DNA of 64,000 bases from Chromera velia (lineage: Eukaryota; Sar; Chromeraceae), in assembly GCA_018398765.1 (NCBI GenBank), contig JAHBMJ010005404.1, positions 58,175 through 122,174 on the forward strand, written 5' to 3'. Made by a program: the position numbers and the translations under genes. Every line of letters begins with the position of its first letter. Position 1 is the stretch's first letter. Shown here piece after piece: positions 35,654 through 48,200 of this stretch. The notes under the pieces are model-generated. The model did not search any database and was not told the DNA's origin. It worked only from the letters and a program-made list of their open reading frames with translations.

Positions 35654-37570
35654 CGCAAAAAACCGATGCCAAGAACACCAAGCGAACGGAAGAAACGTTT
35701 TTCTATGGGCGCACAAACAAAAACGGGGCTTTCTGATGCTTTGGCACTTTGCTTGATTGCTTGCCTGCGTGCACCAACCAACCTCGTCCTCAGAATAGTC
35801 TTCCATCTTCCCCAAATCGATCGCCTTGTTCAGGATGTTCACGAGGGACTCATTGTCAGGCACGAAGTTCAGAGGGTCATCGGGGGCGACCCCAATGATA
35901 CCCGGCTTAAACTTCTTGTGGTTCCCGATGTAGTCCGGCTCTGCAAAAACTTCTGCGAAGCACTTTACCTGCAAGATGACGCAGAACGGCAGAAAAAGAA
36001 TCATGTGCAAACACTGGGCTGAAAAGATAGGCAGAACATCAGAAAGTTGCCTGCCGACAGCCAGTAGAAAAGCAGGTGTACCCACCCCCAACGTGTCGAG
36101 GCAGTTTGACACGGATGGTTTGTGCCTTTGCCGTCTGCCAAAATCTGATGCACATTTTTCTCGCCCACAGCTTGCATTTTTTGTTGCACCATTGAAGCAC
36201 GGCTTCCGATGCATGCACCGCCTGCATGCATGTGCTCGGAGGTCTCTGACTCCTTCCTACTGCGCATGCACAGAGGGCTTCCGACCAATTAACCCGCCGA
36301 CCGACCTGACATTCCTTCCCCCCGTTGCCCCACTCAAGGATGTTTCCAACAGAGTCGTACCTGCAAAACAAAGGGAAGGAAGGATGACACGGACACACAT
36401 AGACTCAGCCTTTCGCACAGACACGAACAAACCAGCACACAGCGTTTCTCTCCGAGTCCGTCAGCTGAAGACTGGCGCGACGCGAGTCGGCCTTGCCTCT
36501 CGAGCAGCCCCACGGCAGGTTCAGGGGGTGAGCGTGAAGCACCACGTCTTTCGCAAGCGAACAGATGAGCAGGTGTATGACAATGCATCTGTACAGCCGT
36601 AAAGAAACTTGCAGTCAATGGACTCGTTCTAGACACCTCTGTCTTCTCAGCTCACTTGCAGTTGGTGCCTGGCTTGAGTCCCCTGGCGTGCAGGTAATCT
36701 TTCAGAGCGTTGCCGAAGTTGTTCCTCAACTTTTCGAATCCCTCTCGAGTCTCCTCTTCCATTCTCTTCGCGTTCTCCGGAGACGCCCCTGCTGCCTGGG
36801 CCGCAACCACAGTCTCCGCCTGTCTCCTGAACCCAGCGTCGAATACACCGAGAAGGTCCAGAGTCGAGTATCGCACCTGCATGCATGCGGTACAATGCAG
36901 ATGCATTGAGAAAAGGAAGGAGAGAAAGTCTTTACAGGGAGATCAGAACTGGAGATTTTGGGCTGGGCCAGCTGCAAAAGCAGCGTAGATGTTTGGTTGA
37001 ACTTGACTTGCGGTTTGTCCGACCTGGAGACGAATAAAGAAGAAAAGCGGCGACATAGAAAGAAGAATGTGAAATCTCGCAGAGCAAACCTTGCTTCAGA
37101 CATACCGGCATCGGAAGATCGTGCACCGTCTCCGCCCACTCAGGCCACGCCGTCTCGTCACTGGGAGGTAACCCCCCCAGGATGAACGTCTGCGCATTCG
37201 AGACTGCACGGCTGGCAGACATTCCCCTTGCCTTGCTCGTTTGCTGATTCTCATTGTGCTCGAAATGTGCGCCAACTCTGCAGCCAGACACATTTATGCA
37301 CGAGCACATATGCAAAGGCACAATCGTGAAGAGCACAAATCGCTGCAATTGCGAGACCACTTCTGTCTGTGGCACTTACTGCATGCACATATCTGAATGT
37401 CTGAAGGACCCGTTCAGAAGCAGACACGCACCAGGTTTTGCAAAGAATGAAAGGTGAAGTTCTCGCCGTGCGAATCACGAGGAAGCTTTCAGAACTTCGA
37501 CAGAGGAAATCATTTTTCTTCCAACATCCTTCTCTTTCCCTCCCTCAGTTCGTCTCTCTCTCTCTCTCTC

Positions 37571-37610
<40 letters not shown>

Positions 37611-39061
37611 CGAGAGAGAGAGCAAGAGCGAGAGAACCCCCCCGTCCCCAATTTGCTGGTGGCTGCTCCTCACCTGATGCCCCAGTCATCTCCCTTCGAC
37701 TTCATCCTCTCTGTCTGAGCAAAGGTCGCCATGGCAGAGGAGACCTGTCCGAGGTCTTTCTCCCCCTCAGCAAGGTTGAAGGCCTCAGAGCGCCTCCACT
37801 GAGTGCACGTCTCCCCTTGCTCTCCTGCATGTCTACTGGCAGCCGAGTCCGATTCGACGTCCGGGTTACGGTGGTAGTACTCATCGCCCCCCGAGAGGGC
37901 CCTCAGAGCCTCAATTTCAGAGGCGGACAGGGTCTCGTCGCTGTCCGTTTCAGAACGAGCGGGGGGTCTCTGTCGTTCAATCAGACGCCCTCCTTTCACA
38001 CGCTTTGCCGCATCCCAAATCTTCTTCACTCGACGGTCTCTGTGATGATGGGGCTTCACCTCTGCATCCCGCCCCCCATTTGAGAGACCCGACTCGGAGC
38101 CGTCTTTCTCCTCTTCCTTCCCTTTGCTCCTTATCAAGGCGTTCCCTACCCTTTCCTTCGTTTCGCCCGTCTGCAGCAGCGCAAAGGTCTTGACACCCTT
38201 TTCTACAACGCAGTACGCGGCCTTGCACTCCTTTTCGTGATTATCGTCTATCTCCTTTCCCAATTCGTAATCAATTGCAAAGGACACGTCCCTCTCCCAG
38301 TCGCTGGTCTGAGACTGGAGCTCCTCCATCGCGGAATCACTCATCGTCGCTACATGACGCATCCGGGCACCCACCTGCAGACATGCAGCCATCTCGCGTA
38401 TGAATGAATGAGTGAATGAATGAATGAATGAAGAGACCCATCTAAGGAAACGAAGGAATAGGATTGCAGCGATGGCGTGCATGGCATGGTGAAAAGGTGG
38501 AACTGCATGAAGAGAGAGCTGGCAGAGGCTGCCTCAGTCCCAAGGCTGCACATCGGCAGTCAAAGGTCATTCCAGTGAATTCTTTTAGAGGGTTGGAATG
38601 TGTCTGCACGTCTATGCCTGACTACCTACGCGCACGATCCACTGGAATGCGTGCGGGAGGACGGCAGAATGTGACAGAATAAAAAACAAACCGGAGGTAA
38701 ATTGAAAGCAGACAGACAGAGCCAGACAAAGACGAAGGGGGATCATCAGACAGAAACAGACCTGCACCTCCGTAATGACGTGCGTCCCAAAATTTTCGAA
38801 GAACGCCTGGTACTTCTGGAAGTCCTCTGAGCAGCTCTCTGTGGCCCCGCAGACCTCGTTGCAGGTCTTCATGCCCTCCAGACGAGGAATTTTCTCCACC
38901 CACGCGTCCAGCCCCTGCTCAATGTTCTGTTTCACCTGCAGACACCACGCGTCATCAACACACACCCGCACAGATGTATTCCCTCACACCCAAATACGGA
39001 CGCACGCACAGATAGATAGGGAGATAGATCGATAGATAAGACAGGCAAGCAGACACACATA

Positions 39062-39113
<52 letters not shown>

Positions 39114-39877
39114 AAGAGAGAGAAGAGAAGAGAACAGAAGACGGAAGGAAGGAAGCCAAAAAGCCAATAAAATTTATGGGAAAGGAGAATTTGTACATAC
39201 AAATCGGAAGAGAAGTCTCTCGCAATGAAAAGGCTGAAATCCCGAATCAACACAGGGGGCATTCGAGAAAGAAAGTGAGAGAAAGCACAAGTCTACCACT
39301 GAAGGGAAAGTCCGCACAAGTCTCAGAACCAGAGAGAAAAAAGGAGCGAAGAACCTTACTGACCGACCTTCTCGAGAGTGAGAGAGCCCGTGATCTTGAG
39401 CTTGTACCAATTGAATGCGTCCCCCTCCAGGCGGTAGAATGTTGAGCTCATGGGGTCTGTGGGATGGGAGGGGTCGTAGCACTCGCATTTGGCGTTCCTG
39501 GAGGTGACCGTCGTGATGTCGAAGCTGCAGGAAGGTTCTTTTGTCGCTGCGTACGGCTGCTTTGGGGCCTTTTTGGCCGGACTGAGAAGTCCCGAAGCCA
39601 GCTCGACGTAGCGTTTGCACTGCTTGCAGTCGATGTAGTTCTCGGGCAGAGCCACTAGAGCCTTGACGACTTCAGAAGTGGGTTTCCAAGGAATGTAGGG
39701 GCTCAGGTTGGCCTTGTACAGGATGCAGTAGGCAACCATCTGGTACTCCGTTTGGGAACTTTCCTGCAGCTTCTCGGTCTCCGACGAGGAGGACTGGGAG
39801 TAGCCCCCCTCGGCACTAATGCCAAGCTGCCGAACAAGGAAAGGAAAGCAAGGAAACGTGAAGAGATCAAAAGACAG

Positions 39878-39912
<35 letters not shown>

Positions 39913-39967
39913 TACACACACACACACACATACACTCACACACACATACACTCACACGCACACACAG

Positions 39968-40042
<75 letters not shown>

Positions 40043-40075
40043 AAGAAGGAAAGAAAGAAAGACGGAAAGAAAGAA

Positions 40076-40107
<32 letters not shown>

Positions 40108-43100
40108 GGAAAGAAACAAAAGAAAGAATTGAGCAGGACGAGGAATGAATAAAAGAAGAAGAAAAAGCAAGAAGACAGAGGGAGCACACAAGCGTATGTG
40201 ATTCTGCACAGAAGCGAAATGCCAAAAGAACCGAGCCAGTCACCGACATTTGAGGAGAAATCACCGGGGCTCCAAGTCCATCCGGCGTATGCTCCAGCAG
40301 AGTTTGACACCGCCTTTGCTTCCGATGCCATGAAGGTCTCTGCGCTCGAGATCTCTTCGACATCCTCGTTTCTGTAGCAGCTGTAGGTCGGCATGAGCCT
40401 TGCCTCCGTCGGCCTCTGCCACTTGCCGTCCTCCGTGTCGATGCCCCAAGTGAGGCCAATCACGGGAGCACGGAACCCAGGGTCGATCAACGTCCCCTCA
40501 TTCTCACCCCACACGTTCCCCTTCATAATGTCGTACCCGATCCCGAGGAAGTCTATCGAGGGCGGAGCGTCAGTGTCTCCTCGGTTCTCGTGGAAGCCCT
40601 CGTGCTCATACCACTTAGACCCTTCAGGCTTGTCAACCAGGCCTTGCTCCAGAAGCGTGGCTGTGCTTCTGGTGGCGTTGGGCCTGAAGGGTCGAGTCGG
40701 GGGTCCGTTCTTCCGAATGCCCAGGGACTTCTCTAACAGGTCCAAGTGATGCTCGTGCATCTTCGCAGCCAGGTCCTCTCCAGAGAGGCCGTAGAGGGCC
40801 AGGAGACGGTCTTCAAGTGTCAAACTTCGGGGCTGTCTGCCGCCACCTTCCTGTTCCTTTTGCATGAACTTCGAGAGCTCTTCATGTCTGATCACCTCAG
40901 AGTGCGATCTGAAGTGTTGTGCTTGGTTCCCCTCCTTCATGTCTTGCGCAAGTTTCTCTTCAACGAGAAGAGTCGTAGGCTTCAGAGTGATGGCGATTCC
41001 GCCGCTGTCTGACGTCACGGTGAAATTGGACTTCGTGATCTTCTCATACGGCTGATAACAACCCAAGTAGCCCAAGTGCGCCTCAAAGCAGCAGTTCAGC
41101 TGCTCGCACTGCAACCGCTGTGTGTCCCAATCGCCTGTCATCAGAGCGTCGCTGTCGTAGGAAAGGGCGCCGCAGAGCTTTCTCTCTTTCACGGGAAGCT
41201 GGCACTGGGGGTTCACCTGCAAGCAAAAAAATGATATCACGTCCAAGATCCGTACATGATCGTGTCGACCGGGGGGAAGAAATGATTCCACTTTCAGTTA
41301 AGTGGATCGCACGCAGACTGTGGCGGCGACCGTTGACATGCCTGTAGTTGCCTTGATGTTGACTTTCATGCGCGTCTTTCTTCTAATTCATCTTGCCGCG
41401 TACTTTTAACACAGCAAAGCCAGCCCACACGCGTCTGTTCGAACATGTGGAGAATAATTACTGCAGCTGAAGAATAAAACTTTATGCATACAAGTCTGTT
41501 GGACTCTATCCCTTCCCGTGTCTGTCTGTCTATCTGCCGCAGCGCCTTGGACAAGCTCGAAGGCCAGCTGCAAGGACTACTGCGTTCCTGCAAACTGTCT
41601 ACCAACCTGGAAAGCCGTTGCTGGAAGAACGATCTGTCCGCAGCTGACGCCGTCTTTTTGCAACTCAAAGCCGAACATCGAGCACCGGCACTCTGCCTTG
41701 GACCCCGTGTGCTTTCCGTTTTTATCAAAAGTCGGGTGCAGATGGCAAGAGTCGTGGCAGCCCTTCACTGTGCAAGCATCCAGATAGACGTCGTCGCCGA
41801 TCCACTTCGGCTTGGGCGCCGGGGGGTGGGTCTTGCCGGTGTGTTTGTACTCCAGCCAGCCGATGCCCTCGAAGGCCCACTCTCGACCCGCGAAGGGCCC
41901 CCCCGCGCCTCCGGAGACCTTGATCTCTTGGGGGAACCATCCGTCGGCTGTGTGGGCAACAAGCCGGAGGCCGTTGACTTGAAAGTCGCCGTTGTCTGCC
42001 AGCTCTGGGAAGTTGACAGCTTTGGGGGCGCTGGTCTTCCCCTTGACCATGTCGTCTTTCCCCACAACGAAGGGCTTCGAGAGACAGTGCTCGGGGCTCT
42101 CACAGACGAATATATCCACGTCTCCTGCACATCCTGCCTCTGCAGTCTCGTCGGACGTCGACACGGTCAGAGACAGCTTCGGTCCACTCTGCAGGCAGAA
42201 CCAGCAGAACGAATCAGCATTTCGAAAGTGTATGACAAAAAGATGATCGAAGCAAACGGTCGATCGTGAGTGGGGTCAGCCAAGCTTGCATGGTTTGTTC
42301 GAGAGGGAAGACTCGAATGTAATGCATGTCCACCAGAATCCGGAGTGAACAGCAAAGTCCAGACAAGAAAGAACAGCGCATCAAACGATGGGAAAAATTA
42401 CACTTTGAGAGACAAAACAGGAGAGGCCGAGCTCAATATAGGCAGGAGGTGGGAAATCCAAAAGATGTAGAGAAAGCGCGTGCAACAGCCGACTGTCCGA
42501 AACAAATCCGTATCCCATGTATACAGCCTGTACGTGCAACCGAACTAGGTACATGAGTGAGCCGCGTCCTGTCTTGCTCAAATTGTACGCGCGCGCGCAC
42601 ACACACACACACACGTCTGTCTTTGTTCGTTCATCAGTTGAGTCCCCTGATCGACCCACGTTAAGGTCAGGTACAAAACAGCCCAAGTACTCAGGTCTCG
42701 CCTCAAAGCAGCACCCGAGGGCCTCGCATTCCGCCTGCTGCTGCTCCCACTCGCCCAGCCACAGCGCGTTCTCCTCATACTTCAGGTTACCACATTCCTT
42801 CCTGTCTGCAATGTCAATGTTCCTGCAAGCAGAAATCAAGCGGATTATTCTATCGATAGCTTCATTGGTAACGGTCACAGACGCATGTCCGTTCGCAACA
42901 GAAGAGAATTTTGTCAATCTGTCCAGGTACAGCGAAATGAACGGAGCCTATTTGAAAGCTGCCCGGCAGTTCGGAAGGAAGGATGGATGGAAAATCTAAC
43001 CCGAGCTACATGCATCCCGATGGCAAACGAAAAATAAATGAAAGAGTGACAAAACGAGACCTGTATCATCCTCCACACAAACACCACAACCCAAAAATCT

Positions 43101-45202
43101 TGAATTGGCCAACCGCAGGGAACCTCCTGTGTATTTCTGAAGCAGTCTCATGAACGTAATCGTGTGCGAAGAAGCCGTGATGCAGCAGCCCGACGCACGC
43201 ACATACCTGCACTGAGGGACTCTCGAATAAGCCTCCTTGGGAATGAACGTGAAGCCGCAACTCTTCCCGTCTGCCATCAGACTCTGTCCCTTTTCACTAC
43301 AGAGACACTCGGCCCCGTTGAATTCAAATTTCCCGTCCTTGTCGAAGTGGGGCATCTCTCTGCAGTCCTCAGAGCACTGAGCGGTCTTACAAACATCCAA
43401 CAGGACATCCCCCCCAGTCCAGAGGACGACAGGCTCGGCTGGGTACCTCTCCTTTGCCCCCTTTGCACTCCCATCGACACCCTCTTCCAACCACCCGAGA
43501 CCCGAAAATCGGAAACTCCGCCCTGCGAAGGAACCGCTGAGGCCTTCCAAAAGAAAACTCTCGGGATACCAGGCGTCCCCTGTCTCTGAGACGAGACGAA
43601 GGGCGTTCAGACGGAAGTCAGGGTTGTCGAGCAGTTCGGGGAAGTTGATCTCCAAACGCTTGCTCTGCTTACCAGACTGGAGGTGCGACTCGTCGAGAGT
43701 GAAGGACTCGGAGAGGCACAGACCCTCCCCCTCGCACAACGACACCTTCACTGGTCCCTTGGATCCGGCAGCCGCGAGGCCGTGCGTCGTCACAGATAGG
43801 CCGATGCGGGGTCCCGACAGAGCAGTGTACATGTGGAAGCTCTTGCGGCCCCGTGCAGTCGGCACCGACGCGCTGCTGCTCCCCGGCGTCTGCTGGATCG
43901 TGCTGAAGTCGGGGGATCTGGAGTCGCCCGCAAGCCACGCAGAGACGCCGAAATGGACTGCAAGAAAGAAAGTAAATTGATCGCACGCAGGCGGGGAGAT
44001 GAGATGAGTCAACGGCAATTGGCAGAGACAAGAAACCACAGAGAATTGGACATGAGCAGAAGACATAAGTGTGTTGCGAATGCGGCAATCAATACTTTGT
44101 TTGTTGTTTCTCAAACGCCAGACAGAACAGTCACAGAGTCCCGCCAGGGAGGAACCCCCCAGCTAGAGAAGAGAGAGAATGAACGACTGACTGACTGACT
44201 GACTCCGGGGCCCTAACTCGAATCGGACAGCGACCCACTCACACCCCCAGGCGTCGAGACCCGACTCGGGAGGTGCGAGGATGTTGAGCTTCTCCGGGAC
44301 GAACTCCATGTCGTTGGTTGTGAATGCGCTCTCAAAGCTCTGAATGTTGGCAGCCAGGAGGTTGGCGACCTTGATGGGAGGCAGGCAGTCCGAGGCGCTG
44401 CAGACAGTCAACTCAAACGGCCCAGCACTTCCTGCCGCAGCGTGGTCGATGGTCTTCACTTCCAGCGTCACTTTTATTCCCTTCACCTGCATGCATGCGG
44501 GAGGCAGGGAATCCAGCAATACACACAGACGGAGAGGCAGACCATTTTTGAGCAACAGAATTATAAAGGCAGCGAGAGACAGCCCCTCAACGACTTTGAG
44601 TCACAAGAAAGACCCTTCTTCGGACCCCCTGGCTGGTGTCATTCCTGCATACATTTCATTTCAAGCATCTGTCGCAAGATCTGCGCATCTCAATATCTAC
44701 ACTGTACTGTGCTGCGCGTAGAGCAGCGGATTGAGAATAGTGCTTTTCAATGTGCACTTCAGCTGCGTTGATCTGTTCGTGGAGTGCAAGAAGTGATCCA
44801 GACAGATGGAACCTCAGGCAAAGCGAAGTCGTCCTTATTTCTTTTCTTCTACCCAGATACCGACCTCAAGGTAGATGTCGTCCTGCACGAAGTCTGCAGG
44901 CACACCTTCAGCGAGCGACTGGGCAGTCAGTGTAGGGGCCTGCACGGGGGGTGCCACCCATCCGTTGGCCCAAATGACCAGACCCTCCGAGTCTTTGGGC
45001 ACCACCAGCTCCCCTCTATTGTTCACCAGAGCCTCCGTCTGCATGTTCACACGAAGAGCTGCGGCGAACCAAGGGTCCCCGCCGTCGGATTGCAACACGG
45101 CACCCGCAAGACCGTCGTGTAGATTCTCGCTGCTCAGCTGTTCGGCTGCAAGCGTGCAAGGAAGGAACGGAAAATGTTCCGTCAGTCTTTCTCCTTTCAT
45201 TC

Positions 45203-45233
<31 letters not shown>

Positions 45234-48200
45234 ACTTGCTGGCAAAAGCTCACCGGAATCATGTGTCAACCCCTTCCTCTGACTCACTCCTCCATTATTC
45301 AGCCACTCACTCCTTCCCTGAGGGAGTCACTCTGCCAGTTGATCAACTAGTCAATCATGCAGTCAGACCACCACCACGCATCTAGTCTACCTGCCAGACA
45401 GTCTCGCTATCATTCAGTCGACCCACACAGACTGAAGTGATTCTGTGAGATTGGCGCGCAAATCGCGAACAAAAGTTGCTTCCCTCTCCACCTCATCATT
45501 TTGTCAGAAGGACGTGACGTACCTGCGGGGAGTGCAAAGAAGTCGGGATCCGAGATCAGGGTCGTGGGGTCGATTCCCTTCCCGGCCGCGAGGATTCCAA
45601 GGGCTGCAGCTCCCGAGATGACTCCAAAGAAGTCCTGTGACTGCCCAGCCTTCAGATTGTACAGCCGGATTGCGCTCTCCTTTCCCACACACTGGCTGCG
45701 CTGCCCGGGCTTCGGACAGAGGTGCACGAACACCGGACCTGCGGACCCGGCCCCCTCGGCGTCTCTCGTGATCGCACGGATTCCCACAGAAACGTCTCCA
45801 GCGTTGATTGTCTTTCCAACCTGGAAAGAATTCATACAGACCAGAGGAAACACGAAAAGACGCATTCAAGAAGGTGTGAGACCTATGAAGACACATAAGC
45901 CACAGCATCCGGAGAGAGGGAAAAACGAGAAGAGAAGCGAGAGAAAATCACTCAAACTTGGACAGGAGCGAACGGGTGAACAAATCTCACGAAGACTACG
46001 GTGATTATCTGTCCATGCAGACTCTCCTTTTCATCTTCTTCACTCCCCTCTGACCTCCAAAAAGTTTCCAGGATCTTCTGCTTCCGGGCCCGTCACTTCG
46101 TCTGGCTTCTTTGCCAACGATCCATGCACGGGGAAGGTGCCGTGGTCGCTGTCGGCAACTGTGAGAGTGAAGGATAGGAGTCGCCAGGCGTCTACGTCGG
46201 CCTTCACCGTCACCGTCGCGCTGGAGGTGGAAGAAGAAGTAGGCGGCACACCGGTGGGGGAAGCGAGCTCATCCTCGTGATTCTGTCGGCCTGCGAGTTC
46301 CTGAAGTTCCCTGACTTCCTTCTCGACAAGGTTGCTCTCGGCCCCGCTTCTGATCAGAGAGGCCCCCGTCTCCAGCAGAGACGTCGCGCCTGTCGTGCTT
46401 GGGGGGGCAGGCTGGGGTGTGGTTGACGCAGCAGCTGTTGCAGTCGCAGAGGCGGACTGAGGTCCCTTGCCGAGAGAAAGGAACGACCCAACGGCTTCAA
46501 CGTGGAGTGCGCGCAGGTGCCATGTGTCGAGGTCGATCTGCGCCTTTTCGCCCGAAATGGTTCCCCGAAACTCCTGCGTCTCCCCCTTTCGGAGCCCCCA
46601 CGCACGCACAAACCCAAACTCCTGGGCTGGGAGGCAGTTCACCGAAGACTGTGACGCCTGCTGTTTCTGCTCCTGCAGCGTCAGACCTGTAGGGTTCACC
46701 ACGGCACCGCAGAAGGAGAAGAGGAAGGTCCCGTCAGACCCTGCCTCTTCGGAGATGGCCTGCATGCAGGGATGGATGGATGGATGCAGGCGGCGGGGGA
46801 TTGTAGGCAGAGAGAGAGGAAGAAACGCAGCAGAAAAGAATGTCAATAACTTTCTGGATTCGACCCTTCAAGGAGCAGCCATCCATCAACATGTGACGGT
46901 TCCATGCAACTCCACAGAAGGAGAAGACTGGTGATTTGTTTTTTTGAGAAGCCAAATCCTTTTTACAGGCATGCAGGCTCTTGAGACCTTACTCAAAAAA
47001 AGAGGAAGGGAAAGCAAATATGACGATTACAGTAAGAGGGAAAACGAACAATCCCGCATGACCGGAAGCAGCAGGGAAACTGCACGCTCCGGCCAAGAAA
47101 GTATCAACCGACCGACCGACCGACCGTTGTTGTCTTCAGAACCACCGCTTTCCGGGGCTTGAGGTCTACGGTCTTTCCTGGTTCGAGCTTCAAGTCCGGG
47201 GAGGCGGGCCCGAAGTGCGAGAGGTCCTCTCCCTCCAGGTGCACTCTCAACCAGTCGAACACGCAGGGCCCCTTTCCCCCGTTGGTCACCTGAACGTGCT
47301 CCAACTTGAAGTCGTCTTTCAAGGCGTGGAAGGTCGCGCTTCCATGTGCAAGTCCATCCTTATCGGCCTTCCCAACAGGATCCAAAATAGTCAGCTTCTC
47401 CTTCGAGCACACGTCAGCACCCCCCTCTTTTCCACACACGCGAATGAAAAGGGGACCGTCGCAATTCGGTTGACCGTCAATGGGCACGGGGGGCGCGAGG
47501 ACTGCGGCAGATGTCGCTCCATTCCGAGACAGACGGGTGGAGACGAGAACGAAATTCGGATCCCCTATGTAGTGCTCCTCCTGTTTGACCCCCTCTTCCG
47601 ATCCCCCCTCGGAGGGACTCAAAGTCATCACAGGGTTGTCCAGCCACCCATCCATCTCAAGTTCCAACGACAGCTTCCCCACCTTTGCCTTCAGAGACCT
47701 GCCGAACCAGCCGTCTCCCTCGCCCTTCATCGTCAGCTGCATGCATGAATGAATGGACAGACACACACACGCACGCACACACACACACACACGCGCGCGC
47801 ACGCACACAGAGGGAGAGAGAGGGAGAGAAATGAGTGAATGGATGCACACGTATCCTCGCCAATACCACACGCAAGAGACACCAAATTTGTTGACAGGGA
47901 TCAATTTGCATCTGACAGATGAACCAGAGAGAACCACATGCAGAGTGCCCACGTCATCCATCGATGTACTGTCAATCATGCGCATGAATCAATTGTAGGA
48001 GAGAAAAAACCGAGCAGAGCATGCATTCCAGCAGGACAATACTCACACTGAGACACAAAACCTAAACGCAAAACACGTCTTGCTTGATTGGAAATTTCTT
48101 CTCTACGGTCCAGTTTCCTTTTTCGCTTCCTTCCTTCCTGTCGTCTTTGTCTGATCTGATAGAATCTGACCAGGAGAGCGTTCAGTTGAAACGAGTCTGC

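Larger units (their letters stand above)
36936..40560 (-). other. MACPF (membrane attack complex/perforin) domain, exons 37-42
   Basis: Exons 41216-40248 (end), 39826-39368, 38935-38762, 38374-37674, 37277-37106, 37001-36936. It begins [14 protein letters not shown] and then [14 protein letters not shown], matching the start of apicomplexan perforin-like proteins. The core signature is [13 protein letters not shown] followed across the intron by VGARMRH, i.e. (W/Y/F)GTH with the G-G/A seven residues on. The C-terminal signature is [14 protein letters not shown] then [11 protein letters not shown]. The 234-codon exon holds a long charged insertion ([15 protein letters not shown] onward) within the domain, probably a disordered loop. 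The exon 42 acceptor is ambiguous. The chosen one (37001) is the only option I found keeping phase 0 on both sides. Confidence 0.85.

Noticed and set aside
39356-40459. A 367-codon minus-strand ORF read as one protein
   Set aside because: It runs through the microsatellite-filled intron ([14 protein letters not shown] repeats) and joins parts of exons 37 and 38 in a wrong frame.
43207-44486. A separate gene starting near exon 34, because an upstream in-frame ATG and a hydrophobic stretch ([10 protein letters not shown]) look like a signal peptide
   Set aside because: The hydrophobic stretch is the intronic pyrimidine tract. The exon 33 donor in phase 1 joins exon 34 in frame, and no AT-rich spacer or stop separates them.
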